From positions 4,039,812 through 4,103,811 of the forward strand of contig NZ_KE386491.1 of assembly GCF_000427405.1 (NCBI RefSeq): 64,000 bases of DNA, read 5' to 3'. This DNA comes from Flectobacillus major DSM 103 (GTDB taxonomy: Bacteria > Bacteroidota > Bacteroidia > Cytophagales > Spirosomataceae). The first letter of the stretch is position 1, and every line of letters begins with the position of its first letter. The notes below the pieces were generated by a model that saw only the letters and a list, made by a program, of their open reading frames with translations, did not search any database and had not been told where the DNA came from. Positions 18,336 to 27,734 of the stretch are shown piece after piece. The position numbers and the translations under genes are program-made.

Positions 18336-18715
18336 ATAAAACGCTGGAAATAAATGGTTAAAGATGGATGAATGTTTGTATTTGTGCTAAAAAAGTTACT
18401 ATTTAATTAATAGTCTGAACGAGGTACTTGTACCAGCTACTCTCTAATAATGGAATAATTGATTATCAATTATTTGTATAGCCAGCCAGTCAAGTTGATA
18501 AATACGAAATATGTCTTTGATAAATGAGTTTATGAAAAGCCAAAATTAAACTGAAAATTACTTCCAATGTTTATAACCCATACAATAAAAACATAATTTG
18601 TACAAGAGCGTAAACAAGAGTAGCCTAAAGATTTGCCCTTGCTAATCAAATTACTATATTTATAAAAAATATCAATACAGTTATATTGTCACCAAGCTAA
18701 ACAGTTATCCACACA
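18336..18715. other. Divergent 380-base intergenic region with palindromes
   Basis: No gene is seen. It holds a perfect 12-base palindrome GGTACTTGTACC (18423-18434) and a perfect 21-base palindrome with arms 18454-18463 and 18465-18474 (AATAATTGAT, its reverse complement), both plausible operators. A single DnaA-box match TTATCCACA lies at 18705-18713, three bases before the acylase ATG. Confidence 0.45.
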
Positions 18716-21157
18716 ATGAAATTTTTCAAAGCGTTACTTTCATTAAGTATCACGATTGGACTATGTTATGCCCTGAGCCGAGGTTGGGGGGTAGTTCCGC
18801 CTATAGGGTCGTTTTTGAGTCCTTTTACAGGTTTTTGGGTAAATGCCGAACCTGCCAATAGTAGTCAGTCAGAGGAGGTTCTTTCCATTACTGGGCTTCA
18901 AGACGAAGTTACGGTACGATATGATGAAGTGGGCGTACCTCATATTTTTGCCCAAAACGACCATGATTTATACCTTGCCCAAGGTTATGTGACAGCCCAA
19001 GATAGACTTTGGCAGATGGAGTTTCAAACACACTTTGCCGCAGGCCGCCTTACTGAAATTGTAGGAGAACGAGCCCTAGAGCAAGACCGCTATCAGCGTA
19101 GAATGGGAGCAGTATATGGTGCCGAAAAATCATTGGAAGGTATGCTAGAAGACCCACAGGGAAAAGTGTCATTAGAAGCTTACTCAGAGGGTATAAATGC
19201 TTATATTGCCCAGCTCAAACCAAAAGATTATCCTTTTGAATACAAACTATTAGGATATGCTCCTGAGCCGTGGACTCCACTAAAAAGTGCTCTTTTCCTT
19301 AAAAATATGTCGTTTGTATTAGCTTCAAGTACCGACGACCTCCGTATGACAAACGTTTTGCGAAAATACGGAAAAGCCGTTGCCGAAGATCTATTTCCTA
19401 ATTATCCTTTTGTCGAAAGCCCTATAATTCCAGAGGGAACACCCCTCGATTTTAAGCCTATTCCTTTACCAAAAGCTCCAGCCGACTTTGTAGGTATTGG
19501 TAGTAGCAACGTATCGACAGAACGAGATAAAGCCATTGGCTCTAACAACTGGGCTGTGGGCGGTAGCAAGTCTATTACAGGCTTACCTATTTTGTCAAAC
19601 GACCCACACCTAACCCTTAGCCTGCCGTCTATCTGGTATCAGGTACAGTTATCAGCCCCTGGAGTAAACGTTTACGGCTCTACAATGCCCGGAACACCCA
19701 ATGTAATTATTGGTTTCAATAACGATGTAGCTTGGGGCGTAACCAACGTAGGTGCAGACGTAGTCGACTGGTATCAGGTCAAGTTTAAAGATGCCAAAAA
19801 GGAAGAATATTGGCATGACAACCAATGGAAAAAAATCCAGAAAAGAATAGAAACCTACTACATTAAGGGAGGCAAAAGTATTTCGGATACTGTTTTGTAC
19901 ACACATCATGGCCCTGTGGTATATTTGGATAGCGAAAAACCACTCCGTAATAATATTCCTACAGGTCATGCCCTTCGCTGGATTGCCCACGAAAAATCTC
20001 AGGAGTTAACTACTTTTTACCAGCTCAACCGTGCCAAAAACTATGACGATTACGTAAAAGCACTCAGCCATTATTCGGCACCTGCTCAGAATTTTGTTTT
20101 TGCTAGTAATCAAAATGATATTGCTTTGTGGGTGAATGGTAAATTTCCACTCAAAGCAAAAGAGCAAGGTAAATATATCTTAGACGGTACAGATAAAAAT
20201 GCCGATTGGCAAGGGTATGTTCCTGCTGCTCACAATCCACACGTCAAAAATCCTACACGAGGATTTGTAAGCTCAGCCAACCAGTCGTCTACCAACCCTA
20301 GTTATCCTTATTATATCAATTGGGAGTTTGCTCCAGCCGAACGAGGTCGTCGTATCAATCAGCGATTAGCTAGTATGTCAAAAGCCAATGTAGATAGTTT
20401 AAGGCTTTTACAGAATGACAATTATAACCTAAAAGCTCATGATTGGCTACCAACAATGCTAAGTTTTGTAACCCAGCCAAGTCAAAAGCAAATGGCTTCA
20501 CTCAGGGTATTACAGCTTTGGAACAAATACAACAATCCCGATGAAATAGGCCCAAGTATTTTTGCTGTTTGGTCTCAGTTGCTTTATAATGCTATTTGGG
20601 AAGATGATTTCAATTTTGACCAAAATATCCCAATGAAATATCCTAGCCAAGACAAAACCTTGCAGTTAATTCAAAAACACCCCGATGCGGCATGGTTTGA
20701 CGATACCCGTACTCCCCAAAAAGAAACTATTCAAGAATTGGCCAATATAACCCTTTCGGCAGCGATTGATAGCCTTACTAAATGGAATAAAGGTCCTCTT
20801 GGCGAAAGCTGGACATTAGCCAACTATAAATCTACTGACATCAAACACCTGATTCCAGGCATGGATGCCCTTAGCAAAATGGATGTAAAAATTGGTGGAG
20901 GAAGTGGTATTGTAAATGCCACCACCGAGCGAACAGGCCCGTCGTGGCGTATGGTGGTGCAGTTGGGTAAAGACAAAAATGTAAAAGGATATGGCATATT
21001 ACCTGGAGGTCAGTCGGGAAACCCAGGTAGTCCACATTACGACGACATGGTAGAGACTTGGAGAAAAGGCGAACTCAACCCTTTGTTATTTCTTCAAGAT
21101 AAAAACGAAAAATCGACAAGAATTAAACAAACGCTTGTTTTTAAGAAATCAAACTAA
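18716..21157 (+). CDS. Penicillin acylase family Ntn-hydrolase
   Basis: An 813-residue precursor of the penicillin G acylase/acyl-homoserine-lactone acylase family, amide hydrolases that mature by autocatalytic cleavage. The N-terminal hydrophobic segment (residues 3-20) is a signal peptide or anchor. The alpha chain runs to about 275, and the nucleophile is S276 in GSNNW, where cleavage exposes the serine as the beta-chain N-terminus. The C-terminal GGQSGNPGSPHYDDM is a family hallmark. The physiological substrate is unknown: quorum-signal N-acyl homoserine lactones, beta-lactams or other N-acyl amides. The following small membrane protein gene starts 28 bases later. Confidence 0.92.
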   Translation: MKFFKALLSLSITIGLCYALSRGWGVVPPIGSFLSPFTGFWVNAEPANSSQSEEVLSITGLQDEVTVRYDEVGVPHIFAQNDHDLYLAQGYVTAQDRLWQMEFQTHFAAGRLTEIVGERALEQDRYQRRMGAVYGAEKSLEGMLEDPQGKVSLEAYSEGINAYIAQLKPKDYPFEYKLLGYAPEPWTPLKSALFLKNMSFVLASSTDDLRMTNVLRKYGKAVAEDLFPNYPFVESPIIPEGTPLDFKPIPLPKAPADFVGIGSSNVSTERDKAIGSNNWAVGGSKSITGLPILSNDPHLTLSLPSIWYQVQLSAPGVNVYGSTMPGTPNVIIGFNNDVAWGVTNVGADVVDWYQVKFKDAKKEEYWHDNQWKKIQKRIETYYIKGGKSISDTVLYTHHGPVVYLDSEKPLRNNIPTGHALRWIAHEKSQELTTFYQLNRAKNYDDYVKALSHYSAPAQNFVFASNQNDIALWVNGKFPLKAKEQGKYILDGTDKNADWQGYVPAAHNPHVKNPTRGFVSSANQSSTNPSYPYYINWEFAPAERGRRINQRLASMSKANVDSLRLLQNDNYNLKAHDWLPTMLSFVTQPSQKQMASLRVLQLWNKYNNPDEIGPSIFAVWSQLLYNAIWEDDFNFDQNIPMKYPSQDKTLQLIQKHPDAAWFDDTRTPQKETIQELANITLSAAIDSLTKWNKGPLGESWTLANYKSTDIKHLIPGMDALSKMDVKIGGGSGIVNATTERTGPSWRMVVQLGKDKNVKGYGILPGGQSGNPGSPHYDDMVETWRKGELNPLLFLQDKNEKSTRIKQTLVFKKSN

Positions 21158-21185
21158 TACAGTTTTCTCGTAAAAAATATAAAAA

Positions 21186-21566
21186 ATGGCACAAACAGTT
21201 CAATCTAAAACAAACAGCTTTTTAGGAATATACACAGCCCTATTATTGGTTGTATTGGTAGTGGTTCAGTGGTTTTTTCCTTGGTGGACTTTGGCACTGG
21301 TCAGTGCAGTAATAGCTTTTTTTCTGGCCAAGTCGGGCGGAGATGCCTTTGGAAAGGGTTTTTGGGTAAACGCTTTGATTTGGTTGGTATTTGCCCTCAA
21401 AAGCCATTTTGCTACCGAGGGTATTTTGAGCCAAAAAGTAGCCCAGATTTTGCCACTTGGCGGAAGCGTCGCAGCATTAACACTGTTGAGTGTATTGATT
21501 GTTGGGCTAGTGGGCGGTATGGCATCATTGAGTGGTTTTCAAATAAAACAACTATTGAAAAGCTAA
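21186..21566 (+). CDS. Small hydrophobic membrane protein
   Basis: 126 residues with about four hydrophobic segments (14-30, 34-47, 60-72, 92-113) and a short charged C-terminus. There is no signal-peptide cleavage motif and no catalytic residue pattern that I recognise. It lies 28 bases downstream of the acylase gene on the same strand, so cotranscription is likely, but a functional link cannot be shown from sequence. Confidence 0.6.
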   Translation: MAQTVQSKTNSFLGIYTALLLVVLVVVQWFFPWWTLALVSAVIAFFLAKSGGDAFGKGFWVNALIWLVFALKSHFATEGILSQKVAQILPLGGSVAALTLLSVLIVGLVGGMASLSGFQIKQLLKS

Positions 21567-21772
21567 ACTAGTAGATAATAGCCAGAAAATTATGGGGTAT
21601 CTACAACAGCCTCTTAAAGATTTTAAATGGCTGTCTAGCTACAAAATAAAATAGCTTTCCGAAGGTATTCTGGTGGAATTGAAATCTAGTATTTGCATAA
21701 TACCCCAAATATTAGCTATCTTGTCAAATATTATCGTTTTTTTGATTCGTTCTTCTTTTATACAAAAAATAC

Positions 21773-21780
21773 TATCTTTG
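21773..21780 (+). promoter_or_regulatory. -7 promoter element ahead of the OmpH-like gene
   Basis: TATCTTTG followed by GCGG fits TAnnTTTG and lies 56 bases before the ATG at 21836. The 270-base gap from the upstream gene otherwise shows nothing identifiable. Confidence 0.5.
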
Positions 21781-21835
21781 CGGACATTTTTTGATATAGA
21801 ACAATCATGTTTATCAATACTTTAACAATTTAAAA

Positions 21836-22441
21836 ATGAAAAAATTATCCCTAATTTTGTGTGGAGGTTTGGCAATCGCAACAAGCTTAATTTCTTGTAA
21901 TAAAAGTGAAGATAAAGCAGGAGCTACCACAGCAGTAAGTACAACAGGTGCAACTATTGAAGGAAAAAAAGTTGTTTTTGTCAATACAGATTCTTTATTA
22001 ACCAATTACCAGTTTTATAAAGACGCTCAAAAAGAGTTTGAAAATAAAGGATACCGCTTGCAAGTTGACTTAGGGCAACGTGAGCGTTCTTTACAAACAG
22101 AAGGTGCTGCTATTCAGCAAAGAGCTCAAGCCATGACACAAGCAGAATTACAAGCTGCCGACATGATGCTAAGAAAAAAAGCAGGCGAATTGCAACAATA
22201 CAGCCAACAAAAACAAGCTCAATTGGCTCAGGAGCAAGCTAAAAAACAAGAAGAATTATATTCAAATATTCGTGAATATATCAAAAAACATAATGCCGAA
22301 AATAAATACGAATTCGTATTAGGATATAGCTCAAATGGCGGTGGTATTTTGTACGCTGACAACGCAGTGGACGTAACCAAGCAAATTATCGAGGGTCTCA
22401 ACAAAGAATATGCTGAGAAAAAAGGTGCTGCTAAAAAATAA
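21836..22441 (+). CDS. OmpH/Skp-family periplasmic chaperone-like lipoprotein
   Basis: Skp/OmpH proteins hold unfolded outer-membrane proteins in the periplasm. The 201 residues show the family layout: a beta strand VVFVNTDSLLTNY (about 43-55), a long Gln/Ala-rich coiled coil (60-145) and a closing KYEFVLGYSS...ILYAD strand pair. Unlike classical Skp, the signal ends LISC, a lipobox, so the protein should be lipid-anchored at C21. It is not beside bamA, where Skp genes usually lie. It is monocistronic, with its own -7 element and terminator. Confidence 0.85.
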   Translation: MKKLSLILCGGLAIATSLISCNKSEDKAGATTAVSTTGATIEGKKVVFVNTDSLLTNYQFYKDAQKEFENKGYRLQVDLGQRERSLQTEGAAIQQRAQAMTQAELQAADMMLRKKAGELQQYSQQKQAQLAQEQAKKQEELYSNIREYIKKHNAENKYEFVLGYSSNGGGILYADNAVDVTKQIIEGLNKEYAEKKGAAKK

Positions 22442-22485
22442 TAATTAGCGTACTTTATCTTTTCGTGAAGATAACTCTTTTGCTG

Positions 22486-22522
22486 AAAAAAAGCCATGCA
22501 GGTACTCTGTATGGCTTTTTTT
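22486..22522 (+). terminator. Intrinsic terminator of the OmpH-like gene
   Basis: Arms 22486-22501 and 22507-22522 pair over 16 bp with one wobble and a 5-base loop, ending in a run of seven T. Confidence 0.9.
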
Positions 22523-22610
22523 GACAGTTGCCTATAACCTCCGCACCATAAATGTATTATTGAAATTAAATAACTTGCATTAGCCCAAAGCTAATAGCAG
22601 ACAGCTAATT

Positions 22611-23066
22611 ATGGCAAAAGAAAAAATTGAAAAACAAATCAACATTCGTAATAAACGTGCCTCGTTCGAGTACTTTTTCCTCGAAACTTACACCGCAGGT
22701 ATTATGTTGATGGGTACTGAAATTAAATCGATCAGACAAGGTAAGGTGAATTTGACCGATGCCTATTGCTTATTTTTGGACGGCGAGCTTTATATCCGTC
22801 AAATGAATATCTCGAAATACAGCGAAGGAACGCACTACAACCACGATCCACTTCGAGACCGCAAGCTTTTGTTGACTAAAAGAGAGTTGAAGAAGCTAGT
22901 CGAAAAACTCAAAGACCAAGGGCTAACGATGGTTCCTACCAAAATGTATATTTCGGATAGAGGTTTTGCCAAAATAGAAATAGCTTTGGCAAAAGGTAAA
23001 AAACTCTATGATAAACGAGATTCTATCAAAGAAAAAGACGTAAAACGCAGTATGGAGCGAGAATAA
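22611..23066 (+). CDS. smpB: SsrA-binding protein (tmRNA partner)
   Basis: Binds tmRNA and carries it to stalled ribosomes for trans-translation. The 151 residues match the family in length and landmarks: the N-terminal KQINIRNKRASFEYFF, then GIMLMGTEIKSIRQGKVNL, SKYSEGTHYNHDPLRDRKLL and the basic tail KKLYDKRDSIKEKDVKRS that enters the ribosome decoding channel. The tmRNA gene ssrA was not found in the window. A strong hairpin follows, separating it from rpoB. Confidence 0.96.
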   Translation: MAKEKIEKQINIRNKRASFEYFFLETYTAGIMLMGTEIKSIRQGKVNLTDAYCLFLDGELYIRQMNISKYSEGTHYNHDPLRDRKLLLTKRELKKLVEKLKDQGLTMVPTKMYISDRGFAKIEIALAKGKKLYDKRDSIKEKDVKRSMERE

Positions 23067-23115
23067 GGCTAGACCTCAATCGTACAAACATGAGCCATCC
23101 CAAATTTTTAGAACA

Positions 23116-23153
23116 AACAAGGCGGTCGAAAAACTAATTTCGACCGCCTTGTT
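23116..23153 (+). terminator. Strong hairpin after smpB
   Basis: A perfect 16-bp GC-containing stem (23116-23131 with 23138-23153) and 6-base loop. No long T-run follows, so its efficiency is uncertain, but it marks the end of the smpB unit. Confidence 0.7.
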
Positions 23154-23471
23154 GATTAATAGCACGATGGTCTACCGCGTGAATTCCAATAAATACAAAC
23201 AAGAGGTCTTATAAATTATTCCAAAATTCGGGATGACTCATATTTGCTTTTTGAGAAGGCCAATGAATTGGCTAGCTAAAGAGAAAAATACTTGTTGAGG
23301 AAATCAAGAACAATCTTTAGTACCCCGATACCTAGCAGTGTTTCAGGGATTTTTTTAGTAGATAAATGAGCCTAATCCACAATAATCTAGCGAATAGAAA
23401 GCCAGAAAATTACCACTTGCTCAAAAAAAGATAATAAACAATAAAAAGTCGATATTTTTTTAGATAACTCC
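23154..23471. other. Gene-free stretch upstream of the rpoB promoter
   Basis: About 320 bases with no credible gene on either strand, no tRNA, and no remnant of rplJ or rplL, which usually precede rpoB. I see nothing specific in it. Confidence 0.5.
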
Positions 23472-23502
23472 TTGAAATACAAATAAAAAAACAGTATCTT
23501 TG
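23472..23502 (+). promoter_or_regulatory. rpoBC promoter (TTG, 20 bases, TATCTTTG)
   Basis: A -33 TTG at 23472-23474 and -7 TATCTTTG at 23495-23502 are separated by 20 bases, a good Bacteroidota pattern. The predicted transcript would start near 23509. Confidence 0.65.
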
Positions 23503-23508
23503 CAGGCT

Positions 23509-23762
23509 ATCAAAGATTTTAGGGGGATTGCACCCATATTTGATAAGTACTTGGTTCCGAAACACTTTCTTTTTTCGTAGGAAGAATAGCAAAGGGAATC
23601 AGTGTTACTCACATCTACGAGGCTTCATATTTGACGATACTCGTCAATTAAATCAGTTTTTTATGAGAGGCTTTAAAAACTAACATAACAAACTGATAAC
23701 GATTAACTGATAACAGGAAACTTTTACAGTAAACTTCAAAAACAGTAACAGCCTTGGCACAC
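23509..23762 (+). promoter_or_regulatory. Long rpoB leader (about 250 bases) with hairpin and direct repeat
   Basis: Between the promoter and the ATG the leader contains a 7-bp hairpin TTGACGA-TAC-TCGTCAA (23631-23647) with a T6 run starting about 10 bases later, and a direct repeat of AACTGATAAC (23691-23700 and 23705-23714) just before the gene. These may be attenuation or protein-binding sites; no known riboswitch or ribosomal-protein leader was recognised. Confidence 0.4.
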
Positions 23763-26700
23763 ATGACAAACACTGGCAGACTATCGTTCGCCAAAGTTAA
23801 GAATTTGCTTGAATACCCAGACTTTTTGGATATTCAGGTGAAGTCATTTCAGGAGTTCTTCCAATTAGAAACTCCTGCCGAAAACCGAAATGGCGAAGGG
23901 CTTTTTAAAGTATTTGCAGAGAACTTCCCTATTGCGGATTCTCGCGAAAACTTTGTCCTCGAATTTATCGACTATTCGGTTGACCCACCAAAATACTCAG
24001 TAGATGAGTGTATTGACCGTGGTCTTACTTACTCAGTACCTCTAAAAGCAAAGCTTCGTTTGATTTGTAATGACGACGATAACGAAGACTTCGAGACAAT
24101 CGAACAGGAGGTGTTTTTAGGAAATATCCCATATATGACCGAGCGTGGTTCGTTTGTGATTAATGGTGCAGAACGTGTTATTGTTTCTCAATTACACCGC
24201 TCGCCAGGGGTATTCTTCTCACAAAGTCGCCATACCAACGGTACTAAGTTGTACTCAGCTCGTATTATTCCATTCAAAGGTTCTTGGATTGAATTTGCTA
24301 CTGACGTAAACAACGTGATGTACGCATATATCGACCGTAAGAAGAAGTTTCCTGTAACTACCCTTTTGCGCGCAATTGGCTTTGGTTCAGACAAAGAAAT
24401 CCTTGATTTGTTTGGTCTTTCAGAAGAAGTGAAAGCCGACAAAAAGACCTTAGATAAAGCTGTTGGCCGTCGTTTGGCTGCAAGGGTTTTAAGAACTTGG
24501 CAAGAGGATTTCGTAGATGAAGATACAGGTGAAGTTGTTTCTATCGACCGTAACGAGGTATTGATGGAACGTGACTCTGTTATTTCGGCAAGCGATATAG
24601 ATACAATCCTAGATGCAGGTCTTGATACTATCATTCTTCACAAAGAAGATATGAACGTAAACGATTATAACATTATTTATAATACGTTACAAAAAGACTC
24701 TTCAAACTCTGAAAAAGAAGCTGTTGAGCAAATCTACCGTCAGTTGCGTAACACTGAAGCACCAGATGAGCAAACAGCCCGCGATATTATCCAAAACTTA
24801 TTCTTCTCTGACAAGCGTTATGATTTAGGAGAAGTAGGCCGTTACCGTATCAACAAGAAATTGGGTCATGATATCCCAATGGAAACGAAAGTATTAACGA
24901 AAGACGATATTATCTCAATCGTGAAATACTTAATCGGTTTGATTAACTCAAAAGCTGTAGTTGATGATATTGACCACTTATCAAACCGTCGTGTTCGTAC
25001 AGTAGGAGAGCAATTATATGCTCAGTTTGGTGTAGGTTTGGCTCGTATGGCTCGTACCATCAAAGAACGTATGAACGTTCGTGATAACGAAGACTTCAAG
25101 CCAGTTGATTTGATTAACGCTCGTACCCTTTCGTCGGTAATCAACTCATTCTTTGGTACTAACCAGCTTTCGCAATTCATGGACCAAACCAACCCATTGG
25201 CCGAGATTACGCACAAACGTCGTCTTTCTGCCCTTGGACCAGGCGGTCTATCTCGTGAACGTGCAGGTTTTGAGGTTCGTGACGTTCACTATACGCACTA
25301 CGGTCGTTTGTGTACTATCGAAACGCCAGAAGGACCAAACATCGGTTTGATTTCATCACTTTGTGTGCATGCCAAAATCAATTCGATGGGCTTTATCGAA
25401 ACACCTTACCGTGTTGTAGAAGGTGGCCATGTAAGGGTTTCTGAAATTCGTTACTTGACCGCTGAAGAAGAAGATGGCAAAAACATTGTACAGGCCAATG
25501 CTTCTTATAGCGAAGATGGCGTTTTTGAAGCTTCTCGTGTAAAAGCACGTTTTGAAGGTGACTTCCCAAGAGTAGACCCTGCCGAAGCTCAGTTCATGGA
25601 TATTGCACCTAACCAAATTGTATCGGTAGCTGCATCGTTGATTCCTTTCTTGGAGCATGATGATGCCAACCGTGCATTGATGGGTTCAAACATGCAACGT
25701 CAGGCCGTACCATTGTTACGCCCTGAAAACCCAATTGTAGGTACTGGCCTTGAAGCTCGGGTAGCTCTTGACTCTCGTACTTTGATTGTTGCTGAAGCCG
25801 ACGGTGTAATTGATTATGTAGATAGTATCAAGATTGTTGTGAAATACGACATGAATCCTAACGAATACTTAGTAAGTTTTGAAGGAGATACCAAAGAATA
25901 CAAATTGATTAAATTCCGTAGAACCAACCAAGATACAACTATCAACTTGAAACCGATTGTTCGCAAAGGACAACGTGTCTTGAAAGGACAAGCTCTTTGC
26001 GAAGGTTATGCTACTCAGCAAGGTGAATTAGCTCTTGGACGTAACATGAAAGTGGCCTTCATGCCATGGCAAGGTTACAACTTTGAGGATGCGATTGTAA
26101 TCTCTGAAAAAGTGGTTCGTGACGATATCTTTACTTCTATTCACATTGAAGAATTTGAATTGGAAGTACGTGATACAAAACGTGGAGAAGAAGAATTAAC
26201 GGCTGAAATTCCAAACGTTTCTGAAGAAACAGTGAAGAATTTGGACGAAAATGGTGTGGTTCGTGTAGGTTCTGAGGTAAAAGAAGGCGATATTCTTATC
26301 GGTAAAATTACACCAAAAGGTGAATCTGACCCAACTCCAGAAGAAAAACTTCTTCGTGCAATCTTTGGTGACAAAGCTGGTGATGTGAAAGATGCTTCTA
26401 AGAAAGCTCCTCCGTCATTGAAAGGTGTGGTTATTGATACTAAGTTGTTTAGCCGTCCTAAAAAGGATAAAGATGAGCGTGAAAAAGCGAAGAAAGAATT
26501 GGCTATTTTGTCAAAACAATTGACCAAAGACCTTACTTCGATTCGTGCTGTCATGATTGGCAAAATGATTGAGCTTTTGGATGGCAAAATCACCAATGGT
26601 ATCAAACACAAATTTGGTTCTGTGATTATCGAAAAAGGTACTAAGTTGACAGCTCGTAACATCGAAGATGCTTTGTTCCCAGCTAAAAACTTGTATCGTG

Positions 26701-27623
26701 ACGATAGCTCTTATAGTGTTCCTGAAGAAGCTAACTTGTTGGCTGACCTAATCTTGGAAGATACTACTGAAGAGGAAGATACCAATAAATTATTGTTGCA
26801 ATTAGTTAAAAACTACAATGTTCGTCGCAACGAAATCGTAGGCCGTTTCAAACGTGAAAGATTCGTATTGGAAGTAGGCGACGAATTGCCAGCAGGTATT
26901 GTAAAATTAGCTAAAGTATATATCGCCAAAAAACGTAAGTTGAAAGTGGGTGATAAAATGGCGGGTCGTCACGGTAACAAAGGGGTTGTAGCTCGTATTG
27001 TACGTGATGAAGACATGCCATTCTTAGAAGATGGAACTCCAGTAGAAATCGTGTTGAACCCACTAGGGGTACCTTCACGTATGAACATCGGTCAGATTTA
27101 TGAAACCGTATTGGCTTGGGCAGGTGAAAAACTCAACAAGAAATACGCTACTCCAATCTTTGACGGTGCTACCGAAGCTGAAGTTGCTCACGAACTTGAA
27201 TTAGCTGGCCTTCCATCATGGGGACGTACTTACTTATACAATGGTTTGACAGGCGAACGCTTTGACCAACCAGTAACAGTAGGTATTATCTATATGTTGA
27301 AATTGGGTCACTTAGTTGATGACAAAATGCACGCACGTTCAATCGGGCCGTACTCACTTATTACACAACAGCCATTGGGTGGTAAAGCTCAATTTGGTGG
27401 TCAGCGTTTTGGTGAAATGGAGGTTTGGGCACTCGAAGCATTTGGTGCAGCTAATATCCTTCAAGAGATTCTTACAGTTAAATCCGATGACGTTGTGGGT
27501 CGTGCTAAGGCATACGAAGCAATCGTAAAAGGTGAAAACATGCCAAAACCAGGTATTCCTGAATCATTCAATGTATTGATTCACGAATTAAGAGGCTTGG
27601 CCTTAGAGATTACTTTGGAGTAA
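23763..27623 (+). CDS. rpoB: DNA-directed RNA polymerase beta subunit
   Basis: Beta subunit of core RNA polymerase, 1286 residues from ATG 23763. The rifampicin-pocket segment [20 protein letters not shown] starts at 468; residues equivalent to E. coli D516, H526 and S531 are D474, H484 and S489, all wild type, so target-based rifampicin resistance is not indicated. GRHGNKG (1068-1074) near the active centre is intact. An in-frame TTG at 23754 would add three residues; ATG is preferred but the choice is not certain. rplJ and rplL, normally just upstream, are absent here. rpoC follows after 111 bases. Confidence 0.98.
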   Translation: MTNTGRLSFAKVKNLLEYPDFLDIQVKSFQEFFQLETPAENRNGEGLFKVFAENFPIADSRENFVLEFIDYSVDPPKYSVDECIDRGLTYSVPLKAKLRLICNDDDNEDFETIEQEVFLGNIPYMTERGSFVINGAERVIVSQLHRSPGVFFSQSRHTNGTKLYSARIIPFKGSWIEFATDVNNVMYAYIDRKKKFPVTTLLRAIGFGSDKEILDLFGLSEEVKADKKTLDKAVGRRLAARVLRTWQEDFVDEDTGEVVSIDRNEVLMERDSVISASDIDTILDAGLDTIILHKEDMNVNDYNIIYNTLQKDSSNSEKEAVEQIYRQLRNTEAPDEQTARDIIQNLFFSDKRYDLGEVGRYRINKKLGHDIPMETKVLTKDDIISIVKYLIGLINSKAVVDDIDHLSNRRVRTVGEQLYAQFGVGLARMARTIKERMNVRDNEDFKPVDLINARTLSSVINSFFGTNQLSQFMDQTNPLAEITHKRRLSALGPGGLSRERAGFEVRDVHYTHYGRLCTIETPEGPNIGLISSLCVHAKINSMGFIETPYRVVEGGHVRVSEIRYLTAEEEDGKNIVQANASYSEDGVFEASRVKARFEGDFPRVDPAEAQFMDIAPNQIVSVAASLIPFLEHDDANRALMGSNMQRQAVPLLRPENPIVGTGLEARVALDSRTLIVAEADGVIDYVDSIKIVVKYDMNPNEYLVSFEGDTKEYKLIKFRRTNQDTTINLKPIVRKGQRVLKGQALCEGYATQQGELALGRNMKVAFMPWQGYNFEDAIVISEKVVRDDIFTSIHIEEFELEVRDTKRGEEELTAEIPNVSEETVKNLDENGVVRVGSEVKEGDILIGKITPKGESDPTPEEKLLRAIFGDKAGDVKDASKKAPPSLKGVVIDTKLFSRPKKDKDEREKAKKELAILSKQLTKDLTSIRAVMIGKMIELLDGKITNGIKHKFGSVIIEKGTKLTARNIEDALFPAKNLYRDDSSYSVPEEANLLADLILEDTTEEEDTNKLLLQLVKNYNVRRNEIVGRFKRERFVLEVGDELPAGIVKLAKVYIAKKRKLKVGDKMAGRHGNKGVVARIVRDEDMPFLEDGTPVEIVLNPLGVPSRMNIGQIYETVLAWAGEKLNKKYATPIFDGATEAEVAHELELAGLPSWGRTYLYNGLTGERFDQPVTVGIIYMLKLGHLVDDKMHARSIGPYSLITQQPLGGKAQFGGQRFGEMEVWALEAFGAANILQEILTVKSDDVVGRAKAYEAIVKGENMPKPGIPESFNVLIHELRGLALEITLE

Positions 27624-27695
27624 TTTGAAAATAAAATTGTTTGAAGGTTTGGAGATATAAGTATGTCCAAACTTTCAAATTGATATATTTTCAAA
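27624..27695 (+). other. Nested inverted repeat in the rpoB-rpoC gap
   Basis: Starting at the first base after the rpoB stop, outer arms TTTGAAAATA (27624-27633) and TATTTTCAAA (27686-27695) enclose inner arms 27640-27653 and 27666-27679 (14 bp, one wobble, 12-base loop). No T-run follows, so a processing or stability element is more likely than a terminator. Confidence 0.6.
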
Positions 27696-27734
27696 TCAAA
27701 ATTAAGAACCATTTTCATTCAAACATACACGAAA

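Noticed and set aside
18705-18713. Second replication-origin signal (single TTATCCACA)
   Set aside because: A lone box without neighbours is expected by chance about once in a window of this size.
23410-23592. 60-residue minus-strand frame across the rpoB promoter
   Set aside because: It is short, of low complexity and covers a good promoter for rpoB, with no sign of being translated.
24188-24634. Long open frames antisense to rpoB, e.g. on the minus strand
   Set aside because: They are shadows of the conserved rpoB coding frame; the translations are Ser/Arg-rich and match no family.
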